A DNA stretch of 64,000 nt from Thermoleophilales bacterium (lineage in GTDB: Bacteria > Actinomycetota > Thermoleophilia > Solirubrobacterales > 70-9): the NCBI GenBank assembly GCA_020636895.1, contig JACJWZ010000002.1, forward strand, positions 372,001 through 436,000. Direction: 5' to 3'. The notes under the pieces were generated by a model, which ran no database searches, was not told where the DNA came from, and worked only from the letters and a program-made list of their open reading frames with translations. Positions 1-7,183 of the stretch are shown piece after piece (position 1 is the first letter of the stretch; each line of letters begins with the position of its first letter). The position numbers were made by a program, and so were the translations under genes.

Positions 1-864
1 CCGCTGCGTAAGCCGATCCTCCGCGGCGCGCTGCTCGCCGTCCCCGCCAGCATCGCCCTCTTCTTCGTCGCCGTTCTGATCCTCGACTCGCTCCGTCAGT
101 ACGGCGAGAAGCTCGAGGCGGTGGTCGGCCTCATAGCCATCGGGGTGCTCTTATTGGTGCTCAACTGGTTCTTCCACAAGGTCTACTGGACGGAGTGGAT
201 CAAGGGCCACCGGGAGCGCTCCAAGGAGCTGCTCGCCGAGGGAGCGGGCGTCGCGCTCGGCTCCGCGACGACGATCCTCGGCCTCTACACGCTCGGCTTC
301 ACGTCGGTCTTCCGCGAGGGCTTCGAGACCGTGCTGTTCCTACAGGCGCTCCAGCTCAGCTCCGGGACCGGAGTCGTCCTCGGCGGCGTCACGCTCGGGC
401 TGCTCGCGACAGCCGCCGTCGGATACGCGACGTTCGCGCTCGAGCGCAAGCTCCCCTACAAGCGCCTGCTGATCGTCACCGGCGTGCTGATCTCGCTCGT
501 CCTCGTCGTCCTGGTCGGCAACACGGTCCGGACCCTGCAGGGCGTCGGCTGGCTCCCGATCACCCCGGTCCACATCGACATCCCGCTCTGGATGGGAACA
601 TGGCTCGGCGTCTTCCCGACGGTCGAGAGCCTCGCCGCGCAAGGGCTCGCCTTCGCGTTCGTGATCGGCAGCTACTTCGCCGCCGAGTGGGTCCGCAAGC
701 GCAACGTCCGCAAGGCCAGAGCGGCGTACGAGGCGCAGCTCGAGACCGAGGCCGCCGCGTCCCCCGATGACGGAGCCGACGGTGCCCGCAACGGGAACGG
801 GAACGGTGCCGCACCGGGCGAGGCCGAGCGGGAGCGGGAACCCGCCGCGACGAGCTCTACCTGA
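1..864 (+). CDS. FTR1 family iron permease, C-terminal part (5' end outside window)
   Basis: The reading frame is open from base 1 with no start codon, so the gene begins upstream of the window. The visible 287 residues contain about five hydrophobic segments and an R-E-G-F-E motif (visible residues 105-109), the second of the two RExxE iron-binding motifs of FTR1/EfeU permeases. The first RExxE motif must lie upstream. The family imports Fe(II)/Fe(III) across the cytoplasmic membrane. The C-terminus is a hydrophilic tail rich in Ala, Glu, Asn and Gly. This is separate from the EfeU-EfeO fusion at 24870-26903, so the genome has at least two FTR1 modules. The partner cannot be seen here. A palindromic repeat begins five bases after the stop codon. 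Confidence 0.85.
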   Translation, partial: PLRKPILRGALLAVPASIALFFVAVLILDSLRQYGEKLEAVVGLIAIGVLLLVLNWFFHKVYWTEWIKGHRERSKELLAEGAGVALGSATTILGLYTLGFTSVFREGFETVLFLQALQLSSGTGVVLGGVTLGLLATAAVGYATFALERKLPYKRLLIVTGVLISLVLVVLVGNTVRTLQGVGWLPITPVHIDIPLWMGTWLGVFPTVESLAAQGLAFAFVIGSYFAAEWVRKRNVRKARAAYEAQLETEAAASPDDGADGARNGNGNGAAPGEAEREREPAATSST

Positions 865-866
865 GC

Positions 867-914
867 GCCGAACGTCGACGGCGCCGGGCTATGCGGGGCG
901 GCGATCGACGTTCG
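867..914. repeat. Dispersed palindrome family B, copy 1
   Basis: Perfect 10-bp inverted repeat: arm CGAACGTCGA at 869-878 and its complement at 905-914, separated by 26 bases that contain the core GGGCTATGCGGGG. It starts five bases after the FTR1 stop codon, so it may act as a hairpin terminator. Related elements lie at 30905-30956, 30979-31030 (one arm only) and 51926-51977. Confidence 0.75.
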
Positions 915-1010
915 ACGGGGCGGGTGCCGAATTGAACGCCTCGATGCCCGAACCGGCGAAAGACGGCCTCTGCCGTCGCTACTCTCCGGGCCCGATCGTG
1001 TTGGCAGGGT

Positions 1011-2840
1011 ATGCCGAGGATTGAGGGCGGAACCGCCGTCCGCGCGGGGAGCTTCCTCGCGCTCGCTCTGCTGCTCGCGCTGGCGGTCACCTTCGCCGGA
1101 GCACCGGCGAGCGGCGCCAAGGCCGAACGGGCCGGTGGAAATTCGGACAGCCCGAACTTCCTGATCGTCCTCACCGACGACCAGGACGTTGACTCGATGA
1201 GCGCGATGCCGCAGGTGCGGAAGCTGATCACGCGCAAGGGGACCACGTTCAAGAACTTCTACGCCAGCAACCCGGTCTGCTGCCCCTCCCGGTCCTCGAT
1301 CCTGACGGGTCAGTACTCCCACAACACCGGCGTCTACCGCAACAGCCCGCCGTACGGGGGCTTCGCCGTCTTCAACGACGACGAGACCCTGCCGGTCTGG
1401 CTCGAGCGCGCCGGCTACCACACGGGGCACATCGGCAAGTACGTCAACGGCTACGGGGCCGACGATCCGGAGGAGATCCCGCCGGGCTGGTCGGAGTGGT
1501 ACGGCTCGGTCGATCCGGGGACGTACCGGATGTACGGCTACACGCTGAACGAGAACGGGAACCTCGTCACCTACGGCGACTACGACACGCCCGACCCCGC
1601 CAACTACCAGACCGACGTCTACGCGAACAAGGCCGTCGACTTCATCCGCCGCAACGCCCCATCCGACCGGCCCTTCTACCTCTCGATCGCGCCCCTGGCT
1701 CCGCACGTCGAGGTGTACAAGCGACCCTCCGACGGCGACGACGACGCGGAGACCCCGACCTACCCGAACCCGCGCCCAGCCCCCCGTGACGTCAACCGGA
1801 TCAACAACCTGAAGCTGCCGCGCACCGCCTCCTTCAACGAGGCCGACATCTCCGACAAGCCGGAGGCGATCCGCGCCCGGCCGCTGATGACGGGCGCTGC
1901 CACGGGGCAGACGCGCAACCGCTACCGCTCGCGGATCGGCTCGCTGTACGCGGTCGACGACATGGTCAAGCGGCTCGTCACGACCCTGCGCAAGACCGGA
2001 GACCTGAAGAACACGGTGATCATGTTCCTGTCCGACAACGGGTTCCTGCTCGGCGAGCACCGGATCCCCAACGGCAAGCAGTACCCGTACGAGGAGTCGA
2101 TCAGGGTGCCGTTCGAGATCCGTGGTCCGGGGATCCCCAAGAAGGAGGTACGCAAGCAGCCCGGCATGAACGTCGACATCGCGCCGACCGTCCTCGACCT
2201 CGCCGGCATCCCCGCCGCCGCGCCCATCGACGGCCGCTCGCTGATGCCGCTGATCGACGACCAGCAGTACTTCCCGGGGCGCGCCATCGGCCTCGAGAAC
2301 TGGTGCCAGACCGACGAGAAGATCTGCTACGACCCCGACGATCCGACGGTCCCGCGCTACCGCGGTGTTCGCACCGACCGCTACGCCTACATGCGCTACC
2401 CCAACGGCGAGCAGGAGCTCTACGACCTGAAGCGCGATCCGGCGGAGATGCAGAGCCTCGACAACCGCAGCGGATATGCGCCCGAGCGCGCCGCGCTGAG
2501 CCGCCTGCTCGACCGCCTCCAGTTCTGCAACGGCAAGGCGTGCCGGATCGCGCCGAGGCTGAAGCTGAAGGCGGGCTACGCGACCGACATCCGCGCCGGC
2601 GGCAAGCGCTGCGTGCGCTCGGCGGTCAAGCTCCGGATCCGCGGCGGCGACGCCGGTGACGTGGTCGGGGCCAAGTTCCTGATCCCCGACGACAACGTCG
2701 AGGACACGAAGCGGCCGATCCGGCTGCGGATCAAGCGGAGCGAGCTGCGCAAGGCGAGGCCGACGAAGCTCTCGGCGCAGGTCTCCGTCCTCGACGGCAG
2801 GATCGAGACGGTCTCGAAGACGGTGCCGCCGGCCTGTTGA
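1011..2840 (+). CDS. Exported sulfatase (type I, formylglycine-dependent)
   Basis: A 609-residue member of the alkaline-phosphatase-like sulfatase superfamily, which hydrolyses sulfate esters. Residues 10-36 form a signal peptide ending near A-S-G-A. The metal-binding pair T-D-D is at about 55-57, and the formylglycine signature C-C-P-S-R lies at 90-94, with Cys90 the residue expected to be oxidised to formylglycine. A later S-D-N-G-F-L-L-G-E-H block matches the family's substrate and metal-binding region. Residues after about 510 form an extra Cys- and Lys-containing beta-type domain of unknown role. No formylglycine-generating enzyme is in the window. The ATG at 1011 is preceded by GGCAGGG. 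A second sulfatase at 40031-41626 shares the same C-C-P-S-R core but has a different C-terminus. The substrate is unknown. Confidence 0.9.
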   Translation: MPRIEGGTAVRAGSFLALALLLALAVTFAGAPASGAKAERAGGNSDSPNFLIVLTDDQDVDSMSAMPQVRKLITRKGTTFKNFYASNPVCCPSRSSILTGQYSHNTGVYRNSPPYGGFAVFNDDETLPVWLERAGYHTGHIGKYVNGYGADDPEEIPPGWSEWYGSVDPGTYRMYGYTLNENGNLVTYGDYDTPDPANYQTDVYANKAVDFIRRNAPSDRPFYLSIAPLAPHVEVYKRPSDGDDDAETPTYPNPRPAPRDVNRINNLKLPRTASFNEADISDKPEAIRARPLMTGAATGQTRNRYRSRIGSLYAVDDMVKRLVTTLRKTGDLKNTVIMFLSDNGFLLGEHRIPNGKQYPYEESIRVPFEIRGPGIPKKEVRKQPGMNVDIAPTVLDLAGIPAAAPIDGRSLMPLIDDQQYFPGRAIGLENWCQTDEKICYDPDDPTVPRYRGVRTDRYAYMRYPNGEQELYDLKRDPAEMQSLDNRSGYAPERAALSRLLDRLQFCNGKACRIAPRLKLKAGYATDIRAGGKRCVRSAVKLRIRGGDAGDVVGAKFLIPDDNVEDTKRPIRLRIKRSELRKARPTKLSAQVSVLDGRIETVSKTVPPAC

Positions 2841-2868
2841 GCGGGGAACGCGTCACCTGGATACGGCG

Positions 2869-4086
2869 CTAGCGGGGCGAGGCTGCGATCTCGGTGACCG
2901 CGATGCCGCCCGCGTCGCGGACCGTCTTCTCGTCGGCGCCGGGGATCTCTGCGACGGTCCGGTAGGTCGCGGTGTCGGGATCGATGCCCACGACGGCGGC
3001 GTCGTCGGGGTCGAGCCGCTCGACGACCGCCTTGGAGGCGAACGCGATGCCGTCGCGAGCCACCTGCTGGATCCGCGCCGCCTCGTTGACTTCGTCGCCG
3101 AGAGCGGTCACCTCGAGCCGGCCGCCGGTGACGATCTGCCCCATGTAGAGGGCGCCTCCCCAGTGGACGCCGACGTTCATGAGGATGTCGCCGGCCTCGA
3201 TCTCGACTCCGCCCCCCGCGAGGTCGGCCGCCAACCCCGCGGCAGTCGAGGTGATCCCCGCGGCGGCCTCGAGCGCGCCGCGCGCGGCGGCGGACGGCGA
3301 GCCGGCGTCCTCGGCGAGGAAGAACGCGGTCACCCCGTCGCCGGCGTGCTTGCCGACGATCCCGCCGCTGTCGATGACGACGCCGTCGATCGCGGTCGTC
3401 AGCGCCGCAACCAACCGGAAGTAGACGGCGCTCGGCAGGCGCCGGGAGAGCGCGCCGGACGCCTGCAGGTCGGCGAACAGGATCGCGGCGGTTCGGCGAC
3501 CGGGCTCAATCAGATTCGCCATCCGCTCGTGCATCCGCTCGTCGCCGCGCACGAGGAGATCGATGACGCGGGCCGGCAGCGCAGGCGCATAGACGAAGGC
3601 GGTGCCGATGCGCTCGCCCTCGGCGCCGACGATTCGCCGTGAGTCACACTTGATGGGCAGCGGCGGGAATCCGGGCCGACGGTAGTTGAGCTCGTACGAC
3701 CAGCTCGAGGGCGCCGGCTCCAACTCGATGCCGTCCGGGATGCGTTGACCGATGTCGACCGCCGCACCGATCCGCTCGGCGACGGTGGCAAGGACGTCGT
3801 CGGGGGTCTCGTGGAGGATGTAGCCGAGGTTCGCCCGGTTCCAATCGACCTGCGACTCGGGGGTGGCCGCCCCGGTCCAGAGCTCGTCGGAACGCGTCTC
3901 GAGGATGTGCCTGCCGACGCCGAACTGGTCGTCGTCGTCGACCCCGAGCAACGCCTTCAGCTCCTCGGAGACCCAGATCAGGTTCCAGTCGGGATCGAAG
4001 AGCTCGGCGGCGACTCGCGTGTCGGTGTAGACGGCGGCGACCTCCGCGAGCCGCGCGTGGCTGATCTCCTGCGTGCGCTCCCTCAT
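2869..4086 (-). CDS. Class III adenylate/guanylate cyclase with N-terminal PAS-like region
   Basis: 405 residues. The C-terminal half carries a complete class III cyclase catalytic set: F-A-D (Asp206) and G-D-G (Asp250) for metal binding, Lys246 in G-K-H-A-G-D and Asp331 in L-G-D-E-V-N for purine recognition, and Asn334/Arg338 in V-N-E-A-A-R for transition-state stabilisation. The Lys/Asp pair favours ATP, giving cAMP (inference). Residues 25-60 look like a PAS fold start (F-D-P-D-W-N-L-I-W-V-S). There are no membrane segments, so the protein is cytosolic. The ATG at 4086 overlaps the stop of the upstream HExxH gene in an ATGA junction (4083-4086), which fixes the start and suggests translational coupling. 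It converges with the sulfatase gene 28 bases away. Confidence 0.85.
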   Translation of the reverse strand: MRERTQEISHARLAEVAAVYTDTRVAAELFDPDWNLIWVSEELKALLGVDDDDQFGVGRHILETRSDELWTGAATPESQVDWNRANLGYILHETPDDVLATVAERIGAAVDIGQRIPDGIELEPAPSSWSYELNYRRPGFPPLPIKCDSRRIVGAEGERIGTAFVYAPALPARVIDLLVRGDERMHERMANLIEPGRRTAAILFADLQASGALSRRLPSAVYFRLVAALTTAIDGVVIDSGGIVGKHAGDGVTAFFLAEDAGSPSAAARGALEAAAGITSTAAGLAADLAGGGVEIEAGDILMNVGVHWGGALYMGQIVTGGRLEVTALGDEVNEAARIQQVARDGIAFASKAVVERLDPDDAAVVGIDPDTATYRTVAEIPGADEKTVRDAGGIAVTEIAASPR

Positions 4087-5459
4087 CGCTCCTCCGCGGC
4101 AAGTTTGGCAGCAGTTCCCTCGTCCGGTCCGATCCCGACGACGACCGACTCTCCGGAGCAGGCGACCACTGCGGCCCGGCCGCCGTCCGGATCGCTGAAG
4201 GTGGTGGCGTCGCCTGCGCGGGAGAGCTCCGCATCGGGGTTCGCGGCGGCGTACCAGGCGATCATCGCCCCGCACAGGGAGCCACCTTCGTCGACGATCG
4301 AGAGTGAGAGCGCGCTCTCGCCACCGGGCCGCTGCCATAGCGTCAGGCGATCCCCCGCCCAGCCGCTGATCGGCTCCCGGGGGTCGGGCAGGGCGCCGTC
4401 CGGATCACCCCCGGGCGCGGCGAAGATCCAGGCGAGCGCCGCAGCGCCGAGCTGGTCGCGAAGGACGGGGCGCCAAGGCCTGGCGAGGCGCCCAGCCGGC
4501 GGTGCCGCCACAGGATCGGTGTCGCGCAGCCCGAGCAGCTCGGCAGTGGAGGCGGGCGGGTCGCTGTAGGCGTCGTCGACCGCCCGCCAGCCTCCCTGCT
4601 CGTATCGGTCGCAGACGTACTGCAGGCCGGCCTCGTAGGGGAAGAGAAGCTGGCGGCGCAGGAAGTCGGGAAGCTTGCCGAGGCCGCCGCCGGCGAGCTC
4701 CGGATCGTCGCCGAGCCCGAGCTGGTCGGAGAGGTCGACGTAGCGGAGCGCGTAGAGCTCCATCGTCAGCGTCGCGTCGCCCTCGACGAGCGACTGTGCC
4801 GCGAGATCGCGGTCCCCCTCCCCGGCGACCACCTTGCTCGACAGCGGCAACCCGAGGTCGTCGTCGGCGAGCGCGTGCTCGAGTTCGTGCGCGAGCGTGA
4901 TCTCCTCCACGGCGCCGGGCTTCCCCGCGGTGGCGACGAGCAGCTCCTTGGTCTCCGGCACGTAGAGGCCGACCACCTGCGCCGCGAGAGCCCGGGTGGT
5001 CAGCTCGTACAGGTCGTTGCCGTCGGGGATCGCGCCGAGCAGCTCCAGCGCCGCTCCCTGGCGGGCGGCGAGCTCGCGCGCCCCCTCCGTCCCGGCGAGC
5101 GCTTCGATGCGGCGGTCGAGGGCGGCGTCCCCGAGGAAGGTGGCGTCCACGGGAGCGCTGAAGCGCAGGTGGCGGATCCTCTCCACCCGCTGGGAGATCT
5201 CCTCGACACCGCGCTCGTCGAGCCCGGGGAAGTCGCCCCCGGCCGGGGGCTCGGCGGCGAGCGAGCCGAGGCAGTCGCTCAGCGATCCGCCGGCGAAGCT
5301 CCCGCCCTCGGCGGCGGCGACGTCGCCGGACTCCTGCGCGTCGGCGATCCGGCCCGCCAGCTGGTCGGCTGCAGGCTCCCGCTCGCGGCTGTGGTCGAGC
5401 AGCGCGAGCCCCACCACGAGCGCGAGCGCAGCGACGATCGTTGCGAGCGTCCGTCCCAT
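4083..5459 (-). CDS. Membrane-anchored or exported HExxH metallopeptidase-like protein
   Basis: 458 residues with an N-terminal hydrophobic segment (about 5-21) that acts as signal anchor or signal peptide. The motif H-E-L-E-H at 191-195, with an E-G-D-A-T block at 226-230 about 30 residues later, has the spacing of a gluzincin-type zinc site (two His plus a downstream Glu), so a zinc peptidase fold is likely. The C-terminal half has no recognisable motif and contains several Trp and Cys residues. I do not recognise a named family. The gene overlaps the cyclase by four bases, so the two products are probably made in a fixed ratio. One possibility is an extracytoplasmic sensor or protease paired with cAMP signalling, but that is speculation. 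Confidence 0.65.
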   Translation of the reverse strand: MGRTLATIVAALALVVGLALLDHSREREPAADQLAGRIADAQESGDVAAAEGGSFAGGSLSDCLGSLAAEPPAGGDFPGLDERGVEEISQRVERIRHLRFSAPVDATFLGDAALDRRIEALAGTEGARELAARQGAALELLGAIPDGNDLYELTTRALAAQVVGLYVPETKELLVATAGKPGAVEEITLAHELEHALADDDLGLPLSSKVVAGEGDRDLAAQSLVEGDATLTMELYALRYVDLSDQLGLGDDPELAGGGLGKLPDFLRRQLLFPYEAGLQYVCDRYEQGGWRAVDDAYSDPPASTAELLGLRDTDPVAAPPAGRLARPWRPVLRDQLGAAALAWIFAAPGGDPDGALPDPREPISGWAGDRLTLWQRPGGESALSLSIVDEGGSLCGAMIAWYAAANPDAELSRAGDATTFSDPDGGRAAVVACSGESVVVGIGPDEGTAAKLAAEER

Positions 5460-5524
5460 TCCCCGGGTGACGATTGCAGACGGCCGCCGACCGGCGTTGC
5501 AGGCGGGCTCAGGCGGGGGTGCGC

Positions 5525-6193
5525 TCAGAACTCGAGGGGCTGCCGGAGCGCCTCGAGCGTCGGGCCGTACATCTCCGCCTTGATCGCGCCTACGACCATC
5601 CGGTTCTTGCCCGCGAGGACGGCGGCGCGCTCGACGGCGCGGGTGACGACCTCATCCTCGGCCACCGCCTCGTCCGCGATCCCCGCTGCGACCGCGTCGC
5701 CGCCGCCGTAGCGGCGGCCCGTGAGCATCGCCTCGCGGGCGGTCCGGATCGGCAGCTTCGCTCGGATCAGCGCCGACATCCCCGGCGAGAAGGGGATGTT
5801 GATGTCGACCTCGGGCAGGCAGAAGAACCCTCGGTCCTCGCGCATCACGCGCTCGTCGCAGGCCAGTGCGAGCATCGCGCCGGCGGCGAAGGCGTGCCCG
5901 TTCATCGCCGCGATGACCGCGACCGGCGAGGCCATCAGACGGGCGAGCAGCGCCTGCACGCGCTCGACGTTCCTCTGCGGCTCGCCCTCCGGCGCGCCGC
6001 CCATCCACTCGAGGTCGAGCCCGTTGGAGAAGAACTTGCCGGTGCCGGTGATGACGATCGCCGCCTCTCCCTCGGAAGCGTCGACCTCGTCGAGCGCGGC
6101 CTCGAGCGAGTCGAGGTTCGGTGGGTTGAAACGGTTCTCCTCCGCATCCATGCGGAGGACGGTGACGGCGCCTTCGCGCGAGGTCTCGATCAT
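5525..6193 (-). CDS. Crotonase-fold enoyl-CoA isomerase/hydratase
   Basis: 222 residues of the enoyl-CoA hydratase/isomerase superfamily. The two oxyanion-hole regions are visible: F-F-S-N-G-L-D-L near residue 54 and N-G-H-A-F-A-A-G near residue 100. The position of the first hydratase glutamate (in G-G-C-E-L) appears to be a non-acidic residue, while the second, in L-P-E-V-D-I, is kept. One catalytic Glu instead of two points to delta3-delta2-enoyl-CoA isomerase rather than hydratase activity. This is read by eye, without an alignment program. The protein is cytosolic and likely serves beta-oxidation of unsaturated acyl-CoAs. It is shorter than typical 255-290-residue crotonases, mainly at the C-terminus. 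Confidence 0.8.
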   Translation of the reverse strand: MIETSREGAVTVLRMDAEENRFNPPNLDSLEAALDEVDASEGEAAIVITGTGKFFSNGLDLEWMGGAPEGEPQRNVERVQALLARLMASPVAVIAAMNGHAFAAGAMLALACDERVMREDRGFFCLPEVDINIPFSPGMSALIRAKLPIRTAREAMLTGRRYGGGDAVAAGIADEAVAEDEVVTRAVERAAVLAGKNRMVVGAIKAEMYGPTLEALRQPLEF

Positions 6194-6253
6194 GCGCCAA
6201 CCCTAGAGGTGGTCGGGCCCTCAGACGACGCGGGGCTAGCCCCGCAACGACGA

Positions 6254-6286
6254 CGGCCCGCCGCCCCTGGGAGGAGCGGCGGGCCG
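6254..6286 (-). terminator. GC-rich hairpin downstream of the YceI gene
   Basis: Perfect 11-bp stem CGGCCCGCCGC (6254-6264) with GCGGCGGGCCG (6276-6286) and an 11-base loop, 25 bases after the YceI stop codon on the minus strand. There is no U-tract, as is common in GC-rich actinobacteria. Confidence 0.6.
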
Positions 6287-6310
6287 CGAAGCCGGAAGCT
6301 GAGGAGCGGT

Positions 6311-6874
6311 CTACGCCTCGCGCACGGCCGAGATGTCGAGCGCGAGCTTGACCTTGTCGGAGACGACGGCGTTGCCGCTGCCGAGCGCCGCGTTGAACTT
6401 CATCTCGAACTCGCTGCGGGAGAGCTTGCCGGTGACCTCGAGGCCGACCCGGTCCTCACCGTTCATCCCGACCTCGACGCCGCCGACCTCGGCCTCGAGC
6501 TCGATCTCGCGGGTGACGCCGTGGATCGTCAGCTCGCCCACGATCCTGTAGGTCTCATCGTCGATCGCCTCGATGCTGGTCGACTCGAAGCCCAGCTCCG
6601 GGTAGTTCTCGGCATCGAAGAAGTCGGCCGAACGCAGGTGGTCGTCCCGCTGGGTGACGCCGGTCTGGACGCTGGCGGCCTTCGCCGTGCCGACGATCTT
6701 CGCCGAGGCGAGGTCGTCGCCGATAGTCAAGGTGCCGTCGACCTCCTCGAAGTAGCCGCGGACGGTGGCGACACCCATGTGCTTGACGGAGAAGCCGAAA
6801 CGTGTGTGGGCCGCGTCGACCTTCCAGGTGCCGGCGGGGGCGAGGGTGTGCTTCTCGATGGTTGCGTTGCTCAT
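6311..6874 (-). CDS. YceI family lipid-binding protein
   Basis: 187 residues matching the YceI beta-barrel family, whose members bind polyisoprenoid or similar amphiphilic lipids. Typical blocks are present: W-K-V-D-A-A-H-T-R-F-G-F near the N-terminus, F-D-A-E-N-Y-P-E in the middle, and L-T-I-H-G-V-T-R-E followed by a D-R-V-G-L-E block. There is no signal peptide, so this is a cytosolic YceI as often found in actinobacteria. The ATG at 6874 is preceded by TGGAGGCAAGAGAC, a good ribosome binding site. A longer upstream reading frame through repeats is not credible. Three operator-like palindromes lie 29-89 bases upstream, so expression is probably controlled by a dimeric repressor, plausibly MarR-type, not encoded next door. 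Confidence 0.9.
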   Translation of the reverse strand: MSNATIEKHTLAPAGTWKVDAAHTRFGFSVKHMGVATVRGYFEEVDGTLTIGDDLASAKIVGTAKAASVQTGVTQRDDHLRSADFFDAENYPELGFESTSIEAIDDETYRIVGELTIHGVTREIELEAEVGGVEVGMNGEDRVGLEVTGKLSRSEFEMKFNAALGSGNAVVSDKVKLALDISAVREA

Positions 6875-6902
6875 GTCTCTTGCCTCCAGAGGAAAGGGGG
6901 TT

Positions 6903-6963
6903 AGTTGCTTGCGCAAGTAACTGTAGCACAACAGTTGCGAATGCAACAGTTGCAGGTGCAACT
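6903..6963 (-). promoter_or_regulatory. Three operator-like palindromes upstream of the YceI gene
   Basis: Three inverted repeats share the half-site GTTGC/GCAAC: 6903-6922 AGTTGCTTGCGCAAGTAACT (one mismatch pair), 6934-6947 GTTGC-GAAT-GCAAC, and 6948-6963 AGTTGCA-GG-TGCAACT (perfect 7-bp arms). Their centres are 28 and 15 bases apart. They sit in the position of the YceI promoter. The regulator is unknown. Confidence 0.65.
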
Positions 6964-6972
6964 CGCCTCTCC

Positions 6973-7011
6973 GCTGCGGATTGAGGGGAAATAGCGCCCC
7001 GAATCCGCAGC
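6973..7011. other. Intergenic hairpin
   Basis: GCTGCGGATT (6973-6982) pairs perfectly with AATCCGCAGC (7002-7011), and inner GGGG (6985-6988) can pair with CCCC (6997-7000). It lies downstream of the 7184-8932 gene and could terminate it. Its right arm is also the beginning of the first 40-bp tandem repeat. Confidence 0.5.
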
Positions 7012-7136
7012 ACAGGCACGTTGCGAGGCTGCATGGGCGCGAATCCGCAGCACAGGCGCGTTGCAAGGCTGCATGGGCGCGAATCCGCAGCGCAGGCGCC
7101 TTGCGAGGCTGCATGGGCGCGGATCCGCAGCGCCCG
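7001..7136. repeat. 40-bp tandem repeat, about 3.4 copies
   Basis: Copies start at 7001, 7041, 7081 and 7121 (partial), each beginning GAATCCGCAG or GGATCCGCAG and ending GCATGGGCGC. Copies differ at a few positions. The period is not a multiple of three and the region lies between two genes, so it is non-coding. The 309-bp gap 6875-7183 holds these repeats, the hairpin 6973-7011 and the YceI operators, and no gene. Confidence 0.85.
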
Positions 7137-7183
7137 GCGTCCTCCGCCGAGGCCGTGACGGTGTGAGCGCCCCGCCCGGCGGG

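Noticed and set aside
672..2060. Long minus-strand open frame across FTR1 and the sulfatase
   Set aside because: It lies antisense to two well supported genes and gives a low-complexity Val/Arg/Asp translation.
5474..6904. Long plus-strand open frame across the crotonase and YceI genes
   Set aside because: Opposite-strand shadow typical of very GC-rich genomes. The translation is rich in Arg, Asp and Val with no domain, while the minus-strand frames encode clear families.
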